Origin: Actinomycetota bacterium
GTDB taxonomy: Bacteria > Actinomycetota > Nitriliruptoria > Nitriliruptorales > JAHWKO01
DNA length: 64,000 nt
NCBI GenBank assembly: GCA_019347675.1
Contig: JAHWKW010000005.1
Location: 101,263 to 165,262 of the forward strand
Direction of reading: 5' to 3'
In this document: piece after piece, positions 40,701 through 51,400 of the stretch
Layout: every line of letters starts with the position of its first letter
How positions within the stretch are numbered: position 1 is the stretch's first letter
Position numbers and translations under genes: made by a program
The notes under the pieces: generated by a model
What the model was told of the DNA's origin: nothing
Databases searched by the model: none
The model's input: the letters and a program-made list of their open reading frames with translations, nothing else

Positions 40701-41097
40701 TGAACCGCTGGCGGTCCTCGGCGGTGGCGATCGCCTCGGGGTCCGCGCCGAGCATCTCGACCCCGAGCGCGTCCAGGTCGCCGCGCTCGTGCAGTTCGAT
40801 GGCGAGGTTCAGGGCGGTCTGCCCGCCGAGGGTGGGCAGGAGCGCGTCGGGGCGCTCACGCTCGATCACCGCCCGGACCGCGTCGGCGGTGAGCGGCTCG
40901 ATGTAGGTGGCGTCCGAGAACGCCGGGTCGGTCATGATCGTGGCCGGGTTGGAGTTGATCAGCACGACCCGAAGGCCCTCCTCACGGAGCACCTTGCAGG
41001 CCTGCGTCCCCGAGTAGTCGAACTCGGCGGCCTGGCCGATCACGATCGGGCCGGATCCGATCACCAGCACCGACCGCAGGTCGTCGCGTCGCGGCAT
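37771..41097 (-). CDS. carB: Carbamoyl-phosphate synthase large subunit
   Basis: This subunit makes carbamoyl phosphate from bicarbonate, ammonia and two ATP. The 1108 residues contain the two homologous ATP-grasp halves: the first opens with [20 protein letters not shown], and the second with [20 protein letters not shown]. Each is followed by typical segments ([62 protein letters not shown]). The last 150 residues form the allosteric MGS-like domain. The ATG at 41097 has TAGGG upstream and is separated from the carA stop by 8 bp. It serves both the pyrimidine and arginine routes. Confidence 0.96.
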   Translation of the reverse strand: MPRRDDLRSVLVIGSGPIVIGQAAEFDYSGTQACKVLREEGLRVVLINSNPATIMTDPAFSDATYIEPLTADAVRAVIERERPDALLPTLGGQTALNLAIELHERGDLDALGVEMLGADPEAIATAEDRQRFKDAMVECGLETPHSTYVRTVEQALAAAAELGYPLVLRPSYTLGGKGGGIARDEAELREMIRQGLADSPVHQVLVEESVLGWKEYELEVMRDRLDNCVVICPIENLDPMGVHTGDSITVAPAMTLSDREYQQMRDAAFTVMRRIGVETGGSNVQFAVDPATGRQVVIEMNPRVSRSSALASKATGFPIAKIAAKLAIGYTLDEIANDITRKTRAAFEPTIDYVVVKVPRFNFEKFAGADHVLTTRMKSVGEVMAIGRTFKESFQKALRSLEDGETGFGAAGVRPGPDGSGPHRGVVDVTADELDRLLRTSTAGRWTAVDEALSRGHTVDHVAAASGWDPWFVDQLAQLVERRKQLRAVERLAALDRDLLLAAKRDGFADAQIAALLHATEDQVRARRRELGLSPVFKTVDTCAAEFEAYTPYHYSTYEEEDEVTESERPKVMVLGSGPNRIGQGVEFDYCCVHAVFALQEAGYETIMVNCNPETVSTDYDTADRLYFEPLTFEDVLGVCDREAPVGVLVAFGGQTPLKLAGALERAGVKILGTPPDAIDMAEDRGRFGDLMRRLGIPMPAGGVARSFEEARTVAGSIGYPVLVRPSYVLGGRAMEIVYNEQMLERYLASAVAASDVDHGGWPAAPAILVDRFLEDAIELDVDAVFDGEELYVGGVLEHIEEAGIHSGDSACVIPPYTLSRSHLATVRQYISAIARGLGVVGLVNVQLALKDDVMYVIEANPRASRTVPFVSKATGVPLAKIAARVMAGDRLADLRHDGLVPPVDATTGLTLEHIAVKEAVLPFDRFPGVDALLGPEMRSTGEVMGIDDSFGAAFAKSQAGTGTMVLPTGGTVFVSVANRDKRAIVFPVKRLVDLGFEVVATDGTAEVLQRAGVPAGVVRKVSETGAGPHVVDLIGDGDVDLILNTPYGIGPRGDGYLIRTAAVTHGVPCITTMSGILAAIQGIESLQAGPLVVRPLQDHHARLGAGT

Positions 41098-41105
41098 GTC
41101 GCGCC

Positions 41106-42221
41106 CTACCTCATCATCCGCGCGAACCGTTCGAACAGGTACTCGGCGTCGTGGGGGCCGGGTGCGGCCTCCGGGTGGTACTGCACGCTGAACGCGGGCA
41201 GGTCGACGCACGTCAGCCCCTCACAGGTGCCGTCGTTGAGGTTGACGTGGCTGACCTCGACCTCGCCGTGCGCGGCGGTGCGGTAGCGGTGCTCGCCGAT
41301 CTGCTCGCCGAGCGTGGTCGCGTCGACCGCGAACCCGTGGTTGTGGCTGGTGATCTCGACCGTCCCGTCGTCGCGCCGCAGCACCGGCTGGTTCACGCCG
41401 CGGTGGCCGAACCGTAGCTTGTAGGTGTCCGCCCCGAGCGCGTGCCCGAGCAGTTGCGACCCCAGACAGATGCCGAACACCGGCACCTGGCCCAGCAGTC
41501 CCCGCAGCGTGTCGATGCCGTACGTCACCGCGGCGGGGTCGCCCGGGCCGTTGGACGCGAACACCCCGTCGGGCTCGTAGGCGAGGACCTCGTCGGCGGT
41601 GGCGGTGGCCCCAAGCACGTGCACGTGCAGGCCACGCTCGGCGAGGTTGCGCGCGATCGACCGTTTCATGCCGTAGTCGAGCGCCACGACACGGTGGCGC
41701 CCCTCCCCCGCCGCCGCCACCTCGAACGGCTCGGCGGTGGTCACCTCGCGGGCCAGGTCACGGCCGACCATGGTGGGGCTGTCCAGGACCTGCGCCAGCA
41801 GCGCGTCGACGTCGAGGACGTCGGTGGAGATCGCGCACCGCATCGCCCCGCGCTCGCGGACGTGGCGGGTCAGTCGGCGGGTGTCGACCCCTTCGACAGC
41901 GACGACCCCCGCGTCGGCCAACGCGGTGCGCAGGTCGTTCTCTGCCCGCCACGACGACGGGCGGCGGGCCGCCTCGCGGACGATGAAGCCGGCCACCTGG
42001 ATCCGCCCCGACTCGGCGTCGCGGTCGTTCATGCCGTAGTTGCCCACGTGCGGCACGGTCATGGTCACGATCTGACCGCGGTAGGACGGGTCGGTCAGGA
42101 TCTCCTGGTACCCGGCCATCCCAGTGTTGAACACCGCCTCCCCGAAGCTGGTGCCCGGCGCTCCGAACGACACCCCGCGGAACGCGGTGCCGTCTTCGAG
42201 GACCACCAGCGCGTCGAACAC
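41106..42221 (-). CDS. carA: Carbamoyl-phosphate synthase small subunit (glutaminase)
   Basis: This subunit releases ammonia from glutamine for CarB. The 371 residues include the N-terminal CPSase domain ([37 protein letters not shown]) and a class I glutamine amidotransferase with the nucleophile in [15 protein letters not shown], then SHNHGFAV and the His-Glu pair in [14 protein letters not shown]. The start is a GTG at 42221 behind AGGAG; the longer open frame has no similarity. An 83-bp gap separates it from pyrC upstream, the largest within the operon, so a minor internal promoter is possible. Confidence 0.95.
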   Translation of the reverse strand: MFDALVVLEDGTAFRGVSFGAPGTSFGEAVFNTGMAGYQEILTDPSYRGQIVTMTVPHVGNYGMNDRDAESGRIQVAGFIVREAARRPSSWRAENDLRTALADAGVVAVEGVDTRRLTRHVRERGAMRCAISTDVLDVDALLAQVLDSPTMVGRDLAREVTTAEPFEVAAAGEGRHRVVALDYGMKRSIARNLAERGLHVHVLGATATADEVLAYEPDGVFASNGPGDPAAVTYGIDTLRGLLGQVPVFGICLGSQLLGHALGADTYKLRFGHRGVNQPVLRRDDGTVEITSHNHGFAVDATTLGEQIGEHRYRTAAHGEVEVSHVNLNDGTCEGLTCVDLPAFSVQYHPEAAPGPHDAEYLFERFARMMR

Positions 42222-42304
42222 GCTGCTCCTCTCGCGCCGGTCCTGGATCCGTTCCGGCTCGCCCTTAGCAGACCGAAGACCCTCTCCGGTTGGCGGCGCG
42301 GCGC

Positions 42305-43666
42305 TCACTGGCACACCTCGCCGTCGCGGAGGGTGAAGCGTCCGCGCAGCAGCGTGTGCACAGGGCGGGCGGTCAGCTTCCGCCCGTCGAAGGGGGTGTT
42401 CCGCGACCGGGACCTGAGCCGGCGCGCGTCCACGGTCCAGCGCGCCTCCGGGTCGATCACGGTGAGGTTCGCCGGCCGACCCGGGCTGATACCGCCAGCG
42501 TGACCGTCGACGTCGCGCACCGCCGCCGGGCCGGTGGTGAACCGCGCCAGGGCGGTCAGCAGGTCCAGGTCGGGCTCACGGTCACCGTCGGATGCCACCA
42601 GCTCGGTGAACACCACCGCGAAGGCGGTCTCCAGCCCCAGCATCCCGCACGGGGCGTGCTCCCACTCCTGCTCCTTGTGCTCGAGCGCGTGCGGGGCGTG
42701 GTCGGTCGCGACCGCGTCGATGGTGCCGTCGGCGAGCGCGGCACGCAGCGCGCGGACGTCGCCGGCGGTGCGCAGCGGCGGGTTGACCTTGAGGTTGGGA
42801 TCGAAGGTCGCGACCGCCCGCTCGTCCAGCGTCAGGTGGTGTGGGGTGACCTCTGCGGTGACCCGGACACCGCCGGCCTTCGCGGTGCGGATCAGCTCGA
42901 CGGTCCCCGCGGTGGACACGTGCGGGACGTGCAGGCGTGCGCCGAGCCCGCTGGCGAGGATCAGGTCGCGGGCGACCATCACCTCCTCGGCTTCGCGTGG
43001 CCAGCCGGGCAACCCCAACACCGACGACAGCGCACCCTCGTTCATCTGGGCGTCCTCGGTCAGGTCGGGGTCCTCGCTGTGGTTGCAGATCACCGCCCCG
43101 AACGCCCCCGCGTACTGCAGCGCGCGGCGCATCACCAGCGCGTCGGCGACCGGCCGGCCGTCATCGCTGAAACAGTCGACCCGCGCCGCACACGCGTGCA
43201 GCTCGCCCATCTCCACCAGGACCTCACCGGCCAGCCCCCGGGTGATCGCCCCGACCGGGAAGGCATCGACCAGGCCGACCTCGCGGGCGCGGCGGTGGAC
43301 CAGCTCGGCGACCGCGGCGGAGTCACACACCGGGTCGGTGTTGGCCATGGGGCACACGGCGGTGTACCCACCGGCGGCGGCGGCGGCGCTCCCGGTGGCG
43401 ATGTCCTCGGCGTCCTCGAAACCGGGTTCGCGCAGGTGGGTGTGCAGGTCCACGAACCCGGGCGCCACCCACAGCCCCGCGCAGTCCACCACCGTGGCGG
43501 TGCCGCGATCCAGCTGCGGGGAGACCTCGACGATCGCGCCGTCGACGACGCGCACGTCAGCGATCTCGTCGCGGCCGGTGGCGGGGTCCACGACCCGTCC
43601 GGCCTTGAGCAGCAGCGCACCGTGCTCCGCGCCCCGCCCGGTGTTCGGCCGCGACCGCGCCACCAT
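42305..43666 (-). CDS. pyrC: Dihydroorotase
   Basis: This enzyme closes carbamoyl aspartate to dihydroorotate. The 453 residues fit the class I amidohydrolase type. Metal ligands are seen in DLHTHLREPG (His-x-His) and, later, HVPHVSTAG and ATDHAPHALE (the Asp of the site). The N-terminal beta-domain (LLLKAGRVVDPATG) and C-terminal return (PANLTVIDPEARW) are both intact. The ATG at 43666 overlaps the pyrB TGA (ATGA). It is located between pyrB and carA, as in mycobacterial pyr operons. Confidence 0.94.
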   Translation of the reverse strand: MVARSRPNTGRGAEHGALLLKAGRVVDPATGRDEIADVRVVDGAIVEVSPQLDRGTATVVDCAGLWVAPGFVDLHTHLREPGFEDAEDIATGSAAAAAGGYTAVCPMANTDPVCDSAAVAELVHRRAREVGLVDAFPVGAITRGLAGEVLVEMGELHACAARVDCFSDDGRPVADALVMRRALQYAGAFGAVICNHSEDPDLTEDAQMNEGALSSVLGLPGWPREAEEVMVARDLILASGLGARLHVPHVSTAGTVELIRTAKAGGVRVTAEVTPHHLTLDERAVATFDPNLKVNPPLRTAGDVRALRAALADGTIDAVATDHAPHALEHKEQEWEHAPCGMLGLETAFAVVFTELVASDGDREPDLDLLTALARFTTGPAAVRDVDGHAGGISPGRPANLTVIDPEARWTVDARRLRSRSRNTPFDGRKLTARPVHTLLRGRFTLRDGEVCQ

Positions 43667-44703
43667 CAGCCGCGTACCTCCTCGACCGGCAGGACCGCGG
43701 ACGTCGGGCCGTCGCCGCCGCCGAGCATCAGGTACAGCAACGCCATGCGGACCGCGATCCCGTTGGTGACCTGGTCGGTGATCACCGACCCTTCCCCGTC
43801 GGCGACGTCCGCGGCGATCTCCACCCCCCGGTTCATCGGCCCGGGGTGCATCACGATGGCGTGGTCGGGCAGACGCGCCCGCCGGGCCGCGTCGACGCCC
43901 CACAGGCGGGCGTACTCGCGGATGGACGGCAGGAACGTCCGCGTCACACGCGCCCGCGCCGGACCGCCGCCCCCGGGAGCGGCCAGCGGTGCGTCCGCCG
44001 CCGCACCATCGCCTGCGCCCATCCGTTCGCGTTGCACCCGCAGCAGGTACAGCACGTCGAGGTCGCCGAGCGCGGCATCCAGGTCGGTGGACACGGTCAC
44101 ACCCCAGCTGTCCACGGCGGGGGGCAGCAGGGTGGGCGGGCCGATCAGGGTCACGTCGGCACCGACCAGCTGCAACGCCTGGACCTCGCTGCGGGCGACC
44201 CGCGAGTGCAGGACGTCGCCGACGATCGCGACCCTCACCCCCTCCAGCCGGCCCAGGTGCCGGCGGATGGTGTACAGGTCGAGGAGCGCCTGGGTGGGGT
44301 GCTGGTGCCAGCCGTCACCGGCGTTGAGCACCTTCGCGTCGACCCACCGGGTGAGCTGCAGCGGGGCGCCGGACGAGTGCGACCGAACCACGATCGCGTC
44401 CACGCCCATCGCCCGCAGCGTCAGCGCGGTGTCCTTGAACGACTCGCCCTTGCTGACGCTGGAACCTCGCGTGGTGAAGTTGATGACGTCCGCCGACAGC
44501 CGCTTGGCCGCGACCTCGAAACTGAGACGCGTGCGCGTGGAGTCCTCGAGGAACAGGTTGCAGACGGTGCGGCCACGGAGCGTGGGGACCTTCTTGATCG
44601 GGCGCTCGGCGATGTCGCGCAGCTGCTCGGCGGTGTCGAGGATGGCCTCGACCTGGTCGACGTCGAGGTCCTCGATGGACAGCAGGTGGCCCAGCGGCTT
44701 CAC
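43666..44703 (-). CDS. pyrB: Aspartate carbamoyltransferase, catalytic subunit
   Basis: This is the first committed step: carbamoyl phosphate plus aspartate to carbamoyl aspartate. The 345 residues exceed the usual 305-315; the extra length is an alanine- and glycine-rich insert near residues 225-245 and a short tail. Carbamoyl-phosphate-binding [10 protein letters not shown], the [12 protein letters not shown] loop, and [11 protein letters not shown] are intact. No regulatory pyrI gene is present. The start overlaps the pyrR stop and the end overlaps the pyrC start. Confidence 0.94.
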   Translation of the reverse strand: MKPLGHLLSIEDLDVDQVEAILDTAEQLRDIAERPIKKVPTLRGRTVCNLFLEDSTRTRLSFEVAAKRLSADVINFTTRGSSVSKGESFKDTALTLRAMGVDAIVVRSHSSGAPLQLTRWVDAKVLNAGDGWHQHPTQALLDLYTIRRHLGRLEGVRVAIVGDVLHSRVARSEVQALQLVGADVTLIGPPTLLPPAVDSWGVTVSTDLDAALGDLDVLYLLRVQRERMGAGDGAAADAPLAAPGGGGPARARVTRTFLPSIREYARLWGVDAARRARLPDHAIVMHPGPMNRGVEIAADVADGEGSVITDQVTNGIAVRMALLYLMLGGGDGPTSAVLPVEEVRG

Positions 44704-45281
44704 CGTCGCCCCTCCCGGGCGACGATCTCGACCCCGTCCTCGCCGTCGATCTCGCGGAGCAGCACGCGCACGTCCTCGTCGTGGGACGTCGGCAGGTTCT
44801 TGCCGACGTGGTCGGCGCGGATCGGCAGCTCCCGGTGGCCCCGGTCGACGATCACCGCGAGGCTGACCGCCCGGGGACGTCCCACCTCCGACAGCGCGTC
44901 CAGAGCGGCGCGGACGGTCCGGCCCGTGTACAGGACGTCGTCGACGAGGACCACGACCCGCCCGTTGACGTCACACGGGAAGCGGGTCTCGCCCAGCGGG
45001 AGCGGGCCACGGCGCGACAGGTCGTCGCGGTACAGGGTGACGTCGAGCGCCCCGTGGGGGACCGCCACGCCCTCGATGCGCAGGATCGCCTCCGAGAGCC
45101 TGGCAGCGAGCGGCACGCCGCGCGTGCGGATGCCCATCAGGACGAGGTCACCCGCGCCGCGGTTGCGCTCGAGGATCTCGTGCGCGATGCGCGTGACGAT
45201 CCGGTTGACATCGTCGGCGCCGAGGACACGCCCGGGGTCGCGCGTCGTGGCGGGAGCGCCCGTCGGGGCGTCGCTGGTCAC
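44700..45281 (-). CDS. pyrR: Pyrimidine operon regulator PyrR / uracil phosphoribosyltransferase
   Basis: PyrR binds UMP and a specific mRNA hairpin to turn down pyr expression, and often also converts uracil and PRPP to UMP. The 193 residues carry an N-terminal [30 protein letters not shown], and the PRPP loop [21 protein letters not shown]. It starts at a GTG 15 bp after a hairpin matching the PyrR RNA site, so it probably represses its own translation and, through coupled starts, that of the operon behind it. Confidence 0.94.
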   Translation of the reverse strand: MTSDAPTGAPATTRDPGRVLGADDVNRIVTRIAHEILERNRGAGDLVLMGIRTRGVPLAARLSEAILRIEGVAVPHGALDVTLYRDDLSRRGPLPLGETRFPCDVNGRVVVLVDDVLYTGRTVRAALDALSEVGRPRAVSLAVIVDRGHRELPIRADHVGKNLPTSHDEDVRVLLREIDGEDGVEIVAREGRR

Positions 45282-45296
45282 GCTCTGTGTCCCTTC

Positions 45297-45314
45297 CCGG
45301 CCTCGCAGGACCGG
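45297..45314 (-). promoter_or_regulatory. PyrR-binding RNA hairpin in the pyr leader
   Basis: On the transcribed strand CCGG-TCCTGCGAGG-CCGG forms a stem-loop. Its core GTCCTGCGAGG matches the PyrR binding-loop consensus ARUCCNGNGAGGYU except at the outermost positions. It ends about 15 nt before the pyrR GTG and covers the start of the ribosome-binding region (GAAGGGA), which fits translational repression as described for mycobacteria. Confidence 0.65.
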
Positions 45315-45339
45315 TCGTTAAAGGGTTGTTGTTGCAGCG

Positions 45340-45368
45340 AGCGTACCGACCGCCCGCGTCCCCACCAA
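45340..45368 (-). promoter_or_regulatory. Promoter of the pyr operon (-35 TTGGTG, -10 TACGCT)
   Basis: Reading toward pyrR, TTGGTG (45363-45368) and TACGCT (45340-45345) are separated by exactly 17 bp. Transcription would begin near 45333, giving a leader of about 50 nt that contains the PyrR hairpin. The Wadjet operon starts about 280 bp away in the other direction. Confidence 0.5.
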
Positions 45369-45586
45369 CGATGTGACCGTCGCGGCCCGCTCGTCGGTCC
45401 ATGCTGTTCGTCGTGATGCTCCTGAGGTCGTGGGAGGCTCCTGCGCGACGAGTGCGGACGGCAGCCGCACGCCGCGTCCTCCACTCGCGCGAGCCTCGCA
45501 TGGGCGTAGTTACATGGTTAGCATCCGGCTGTGGGTGCGCGGAGAGGTGTCACAGCCGCATGGTTGTGTCCGGGCCGGCGAGACGG

Positions 45587-45637
45587 TTCCCACGCCAGGT
45601 TCCGACGCACGGTTCGACGCCAGATTCCGACGCCAGG
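45587..45637 (+). repeat. Four tandem 13-bp repeats in front of jetA
   Basis: Consecutive copies are TTCCCACGCCAGG, TTCCGACGCACGG, TTCGACGCCAGA (one base short) and TTCCGACGCCAGG; consensus TTCCGACGCCAGG. The last copy runs into the AGGAG ribosome site of jetA, and the array ends 10 bp before its GTG. It could be an operator, a recognition site, or chance duplication. No protein-coding use is evident. Confidence 0.6.
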
Positions 45638-45647
45638 AGACGCAGCG

Positions 45648-47228
45648 GTGGCCACCAAGGGGCGGCTGGACGTCTTCTCCTACCTCACCGTGGAGAAGGC
45701 CGACGTCTACCGCGCCGTCATGGGGACGTTCGTGGCGGCGAAGGAGCAGTTCCGCCTGCACCTGCGCGCCCGCGACCTCGCCACCGACCTGGCGCTCGAC
45801 GACGACGCGGTGCGGGCGGCCCTCACACAGCTCGTCGAGTGGGGCAACCTCCGCCGAGACGTCGACACGGCCGAGGTCGCGACCGTCGAGGAGTTCAACC
45901 GGCCCCGGTACCTGTATCAGCTGACCGCCGAGGGGCAAGCAGCCGAGCGGGCGGTGCGCCACTTCGAGGACACGCTGCTCACGCCGGGCGAGCTCCAGAC
46001 CACCGCCCTCACCGACATCGCCGATCTGCTGCGCGAACTGGTCGGGCTGGCGGGACAGCAGGCACCCGACGCCGGGAAGGTCCACCTCACGCTGCGCTCT
46101 CTGGCCGATCGTTTCGAGGAACTGACCGACCGGGCGCAGACGTTCATCGTAGGCCTGCAGCGCACGGTCGAGCTCCACGAGATCGACCTGGACGCCTTCC
46201 TGGCGTACAAGGACCGCCTGATCGACTACCTCGAGCGGTTCATCGGGGATCTGGTCACCGCACAGGCCACGATCGCGGCGCTGCTGACCGAGATCGAGGC
46301 AGCCGGGGCGGGGCGGCTGCTCACGCTCGCCGCCGAACGCGAGCTCAGCGACGCGCTGGACGTCGACGACGAGGACCGCGCCGCGACGACCCGCGACCGG
46401 TGGGACGCCCGGTGGCGGGGGCTGACGGCCTGGTTCGTCGCGCCGCCCGGCCAGGCCTCCCAGTCCGACGTGCTGCGTGCCCGCGCCCGCAAGGCCGTCC
46501 CCGACCTGCTGCGTGCGGTGTCGCAAATCAACGAGCGCCGGGTGTCGCGCACCGACCGCGCCGCCGACCTGCGCACCCTGGCCCGGTGGTTCGCCGAGGC
46601 GGAGAGCGACGCCGACGCGCACCGGCTGTGGCGGGCCGCGTTCGGGTTGACCTCCGCCCGCCATCTCGCCGTCGACGCCGACACCCTCGACGCGCGCGAC
46701 GACGACCCCGTCGCCAGCAGCACCAGCTGGCTGGACGACGAGCCGCTGCGGATCTCGCCGCAGCTGCGTAAGACCGGACGCTACATCCGGCGCGGGATGC
46801 CCAAGGCGGTGATCGACCGCAGCCGCGAGAAGGCGCTGCTGGCCGCGCAGGCCGAACGAGAGGCCGCGCAGGCGGCCGCCGCCCGCCGCCGGCTCGCCAC
46901 CGGCGGACGCACGCGACTGTCGGTCCTCGGCGACCTCGACCGGGCCGCGTTCGACCTGTTCCTCGACCTGCTCGGGGAGGCCCTGGCCACCAAGGTCGAC
47001 CCCCACGAGACCGTCGAGGCGACCACCGCGGACGGCAGCATGCACATCACGCTGACGCCGACCGGGGACGGGGCGACCGCCACGATCCGGACCGCCGACG
47101 GTGACCTGCACGGTGAAGACCACCACGTCACGATCGTCGACCTGGTCGCCGGTGACACCGCACCCGACGTCGGAGGGTCGGGCCACACCGAAGAACCGCG
47201 ACGCGTCCCGGTGGAGACCGGCGCGTGA
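45648..47228 (+). CDS. jetA: Wadjet anti-plasmid protein JetA (DUF2397, TIGR02677)
   Basis: JetA is the kleisin-like subunit of the Wadjet SMC complex. The 526 residues match the DUF2397 family. The N-terminal region (about 1-100) is winged-helix-like (LDVFSYLTVEKADVYRAVMG, LRARDLATDLALDDDAVRAA), the middle is helical, and the C-terminal part has RYIRRGMPKAVIDRSREKAL followed by an Ala/Arg-rich coiled segment. The GTG at 45648 has AGGAG 8 nt upstream; an open frame from 45531 lacks similarity. The stop overlaps the jetB start, so all four jet genes are coupled. Confidence 0.88.
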   Translation: MATKGRLDVFSYLTVEKADVYRAVMGTFVAAKEQFRLHLRARDLATDLALDDDAVRAALTQLVEWGNLRRDVDTAEVATVEEFNRPRYLYQLTAEGQAAERAVRHFEDTLLTPGELQTTALTDIADLLRELVGLAGQQAPDAGKVHLTLRSLADRFEELTDRAQTFIVGLQRTVELHEIDLDAFLAYKDRLIDYLERFIGDLVTAQATIAALLTEIEAAGAGRLLTLAAERELSDALDVDDEDRAATTRDRWDARWRGLTAWFVAPPGQASQSDVLRARARKAVPDLLRAVSQINERRVSRTDRAADLRTLARWFAEAESDADAHRLWRAAFGLTSARHLAVDADTLDARDDDPVASSTSWLDDEPLRISPQLRKTGRYIRRGMPKAVIDRSREKALLAAQAEREAAQAAAARRRLATGGRTRLSVLGDLDRAAFDLFLDLLGEALATKVDPHETVEATTADGSMHITLTPTGDGATATIRTADGDLHGEDHHVTIVDLVAGDTAPDVGGSGHTEEPRRVPVETGA

Positions 47229-48484
47229 CCTCGACGGGGAGCGTCCGCCACCGCCTCGACGCGGAGACCGCCGACGAACGGCGCCGCGCCATCCGTGCAC
47301 TGCTCACCCGTCCGCTGCTGCCGGCCGCCCACCACCCGGACGCCCACCGTCTGGTCCGGCGCCACGCCGCGTGGCTGAAGGACTGGTTCGCGCACGAGGC
47401 AGGCTGGACGCTCACGGTCGATGCGAGCCTGGCACGGCTGCGCAAGATCACCCCGACCCTGGACGACCGCACCCGCTGCGCGCGCGCCCGGGCGAGCGAC
47501 CCCCCGTTCTCCCGGCGGCGGTACGTGCTGGTGTGCCTGGCGCTCGCGTATCTGGAGACCGCCGACCGCCAGACCACGCTCGGTCACCTCGCCGAGGGCA
47601 TCCTCGGGGCGGTCGCGGCCGATCCCGCCCTCGCCGAGGCCGGGATCGACTTCGACCTCACCAGCCGCGACCAGCGCCGCGACCTCGTCGCCACGGTCCG
47701 CCTGCTGTTGGACCTCGGCGTGCTGCACCGCGTCGACGGGGACGAGGTCGACTACGTCGCCGGTCACGGCGACGTCCTGTACAACGTCGAGCGGGCGGTC
47801 CTCGCCACGCTCCTCACCGCGCGACGTCCGCCGTCCACCATCGAGGCGGCCGATCTGACCGGGAGGCTGGCCGCGCTGGTCGCCGAACCGGTGCCCGACA
47901 CCCACGACGCACGCAACCGCGCGATCCGCACCAACCTCACCCGCCGACTGCTCGACGACCCGGTCGTCTACCACGACGACCTGTCCGACGAGGAGCTCGC
48001 GTACCTCACGCGGCAGCGGCATCGGATCGTCTCCACGATCGAGGAAGCCACCGGGCTCGCTGCCGAGGTCAGGGCCGAGGGCCTCGCGATGGTCGACGAC
48101 CGCGGTGCCCTCACCGACGTGAAGATGCCCGACCAGGGCACCGACGGGCACCTGACGCTCCTGGTCGCCGAGCATCTGGCCCAGCACCTGCGCAACGGCG
48201 GCGGACCGGTCGCCGCCACCCACGTCGAAGCGGTCGTCGCACGCTGCGTGTCCGAGCACGCCGACCACTGGCGTCGCGACGTGCGCGAGCCGGGGGCGGA
48301 GGTGTCCCTGGCCGCGGACGCCATCGACCGGCTGGTCGCGCTGGGTCTCGCCCGCCGCGACGACCACGGCATCACGCCGCTGCCCGCGATCGCCCGCTAC
48401 GCGACCGCCCAACCGACCGTCGCCGGTACCAACCGGACGTCGCTCCTCGACGCGACCACCTGCGACCGGAAGGACGCGACATGA
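47225..48484 (+). CDS. jetB: Wadjet anti-plasmid protein JetB (DUF2398, TIGR02678)
   Basis: JetB is the KITE-like winged-helix partner that bridges the kleisin and the SMC-like ATPase. The 419 residues fit DUF2398: the start RLDAETADERRRAIRALLTR, RRYVLVCLALAYLETADRQT, LLDLGVLHRVDGDEVDY, and LLDDPVVYHDDLSDEELAYL are recognisable. No catalytic motif is expected. It overlaps jetA by 4 bp and jetC by 4 bp (GTGA and ATGA). Confidence 0.88.
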   Translation: MTSTGSVRHRLDAETADERRRAIRALLTRPLLPAAHHPDAHRLVRRHAAWLKDWFAHEAGWTLTVDASLARLRKITPTLDDRTRCARARASDPPFSRRRYVLVCLALAYLETADRQTTLGHLAEGILGAVAADPALAEAGIDFDLTSRDQRRDLVATVRLLLDLGVLHRVDGDEVDYVAGHGDVLYNVERAVLATLLTARRPPSTIEAADLTGRLAALVAEPVPDTHDARNRAIRTNLTRRLLDDPVVYHDDLSDEELAYLTRQRHRIVSTIEEATGLAAEVRAEGLAMVDDRGALTDVKMPDQGTDGHLTLLVAEHLAQHLRNGGGPVAATHVEAVVARCVSEHADHWRRDVREPGAEVSLAADAIDRLVALGLARRDDHGITPLPAIARYATAQPTVAGTNRTSLLDATTCDRKDAT

Positions 48485-51400
48485 ACGGCTCCAACGGCTC
48501 GAACGGCTCGAACGGCCAGCGCCGCGCCGAGGATGGCCTGCCGGGCCCAGCGCGGGGCGACCGCTGGCAGCCGCTGCGTCTCGGCCTGCTCAACATGTAC
48601 CGCTTCGATGCCGAGGAGTTCCGCTTCGAAGGCGGCCGCCTGCTGCTGCGCGGCAACAACGGCACCGGCAAGTCGCGGATCCTGGCCCTGACCCTGCCGT
48701 TCCTCCTCGACGGCGAGCTCGCCCCCCACCGCCTAGAGCCCGACCAGGACCCGGCGAAGCGTGCCGAGTGGAACCTGCTGCTCGGCCGCCACGACGACCG
48801 CCTGGGCTACACGTGGATCGAGTTCGGCCGTCTCGACGCCGGGGTGGCCCGCTACGTCACGCTCGGGTGCGGGATGCGGGCGGTGCGCGGCAAGGGGGTC
48901 GCCCAGCGCTGGTACTTCACCACCGAGCGGCGCGTGGGCGTCGACCTTGCGCTCGTCGCTGATGCCGGGCAGGCGCTGACCAAGGGACGGCTCGAGGAGG
49001 CGCTGGGCGAGCGCGGCCACGTCCACGACACCGCGAAGGCCTACCGTGCGGACGTCGACCGTCGCCTGTTCGGCCTCGGCGAGCATCGCTACGAGGCTCT
49101 GGTCGACCTGCTGATCCAGCTGCGTCGGCCGCAGCTGTCCCGCCAGCTCGACGAGGCGGCGCTGTCCGCCGCGTTGTCCGAGTCGCTGTCGCCGCTGCCC
49201 CAGGCGGTCGTCGACGACGTCGCCGAGGCGTTCCGCACGCTCGAGAACGACCGCGCCGCGCTCGCCTCCTTCGTCGCTGCGGCCGAGGCGACCCGAGCGT
49301 TCCTCGGCGCGTACCGACGCTACGCCGGGATCGCGGTCCGGCGGCGCGCGAAGGCGGTCACCTCCGCCAACAGCGCGTACGAGACCACGCAGCGCAGCCT
49401 GCGCGCCGCAGCGACCGCCGGGGAAGAGGCCCGGTCGGACCTCGACCGCATCGAGGGGGAGCGGCGTGACGCCCGCGAGGACGCGCGACGCCGGGGCGAA
49501 CAGGTCCGGACCCTCGAGGCGTCCCCGGCGATGGACCGCGCCCGCGAGCTGGACCACGCCCGTCAGGACGCAGCCACCACGAAGCGCCTCGCCGACGACG
49601 CCGATCAGGACGTCGCGCGCGCCGGGGACGCGCTGGGTGAGCGCGAGCGTCGCCGTGACGCGGCCCGCACCGCCAGCGACCAGACCCGCCAGCAGGTACG
49701 CGAGGCGAGCCGGTGGGCGCAGGAGGCGGCGTCCGGGGCCGCCGTCGACGACGACCACGCGCGGTGGGTCACGGGGCTGGGTCTCCCCGACGTCCGTGAT
49801 GGCGCGTCACGCCTGGCCGCCGGTGACCGACTCGCCGACGCGGTCGAGCGCCGCGGCCGCGGTCTGGCGCACCTCCGCCAGCTCACCGCCGCACGTGACC
49901 GCTCCGCCGGCGACGTCCGCGACGCCAGGACCCGGCTGGGCGCCCAGGTGAGCGCGCTGGCTGGTGCCCGCGACGAGGAGGTCGAGGCGGCCGCGGCCGG
50001 TGAACGGGCCGTGGCCGCAGCGCTCGAGCGCTACCGGCGCTGGGCGACGGAGGCGCGGGAGGTGCGGGCGGTGGACGCCGACGACGTCGCCTGGCAGCTG
50101 GAGGCGTGGCGCGCCGTCGACGACGGCCGCTCACCGCTTACCGTCGCCGTCGACGACGCGGTGGCCGCGGCGCGGGCCACGCTCGCCACCGACCGTGCCG
50201 AGCTCGACGGGCGCCGCGGTGACGCCGAGCAGGAACGCGCCGAGGTGGCGGCGGAGCACGAGCAGGTCGCGACGGCGCGGCACCTGCCGCCACCTCCGCC
50301 GCACACCCGCGACGCGACGTCACGACAGGGTCGGGCGGGTGCGCCACTGTGGCAGCTGGTCGAGCTCACCGACGGCGTCGCCGCTGAGGTCGCCGGGTAC
50401 GAGTCCGCGTTGGAGGCCGCCGGCCTGCTCGACGCCTGGGTCACGCCCGACGGTCGAGTCCTCGACGCCGACGATCACGACACCGCGATCCTGGCGACGG
50501 GAGCGCCCGCCCCCGATGGCGGGCTGGCCCGCCTCCTGCGGCCGGCGATCGACCGCGACGATCCCCAGGCCGCCGCCGTCGGTGACGCCACCGTCGCCGA
50601 CGTCCTGGCCCGGATCGGCGCCGCCCCCGACGCCGGTGAAGTATGGGTGTCCGCCGACGGACGCTTCCGGGTCGGACCCCTGCACGGCGTGTGGCACAAG
50701 CAGCAGGCCGAGCACCTGGGCCACGCTGCCCGCCAGGCTGCCCGACGCCGCCGGCTGGCCGAACTCGACCGGGTACTGGCCGCGATCGATGAGCGGCTGG
50801 ACGGCCTGGCCGCAGACGCTGACCGCATCGACCGGCGCGCCGTGCGGCTCGCCGCCGAGGTCGAGGCTGCCCCGACCGACACCGCGATCCGCGCGGCCGA
50901 AGCCGCCCGGGCGCAAGCCGCAGCGCGCGTCGCGCGCCTGCGGGGTGAGGTGGCCGTCGGCGAGGAGGCGGTCGCCGCACGTCGCCGCGAGCTCGAGAAA
51001 GCGGAGCGCGCCCGGACCGAGGCAGCCACCGACCTGGGACTCGCCGACCACCTCGATCGGCTCGACGGGCTCACAGCTGCGCTCGCCGACTACCGCGAAC
51101 GTCTCGCGCGGCTGTGGCCGACCCTCGACGGGCACGCCGCCCGGCTCGACGACCTCGACCGTGCCACGGCCGACCACACCGCGGCCGCCGCCGAGCACGC
51201 CCGGCTGGTGGAGCGGGCGGCGGCTCTGCGCGGCGACGCGATCGCCGCGGCGTCCCGCCGCGACACGCTGGAGGCCACCGTCGGTGCGGAGGTCGAGGAG
51301 ATCCTGTCCCGCCTCGAGGACGCCAAGCGCCGGATGGAGGCGACCCAGCGACGCCTCGACGCGCTGCAGACCGCCCACGAGGAGGCCCGGGTCGCGGTCG

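Noticed and set aside
45587..45637. Tandem 13-bp repeats considered as CRISPR
   Set aside because: The units are contiguous with no spacers and far shorter than CRISPR repeats, and no cas genes are present.
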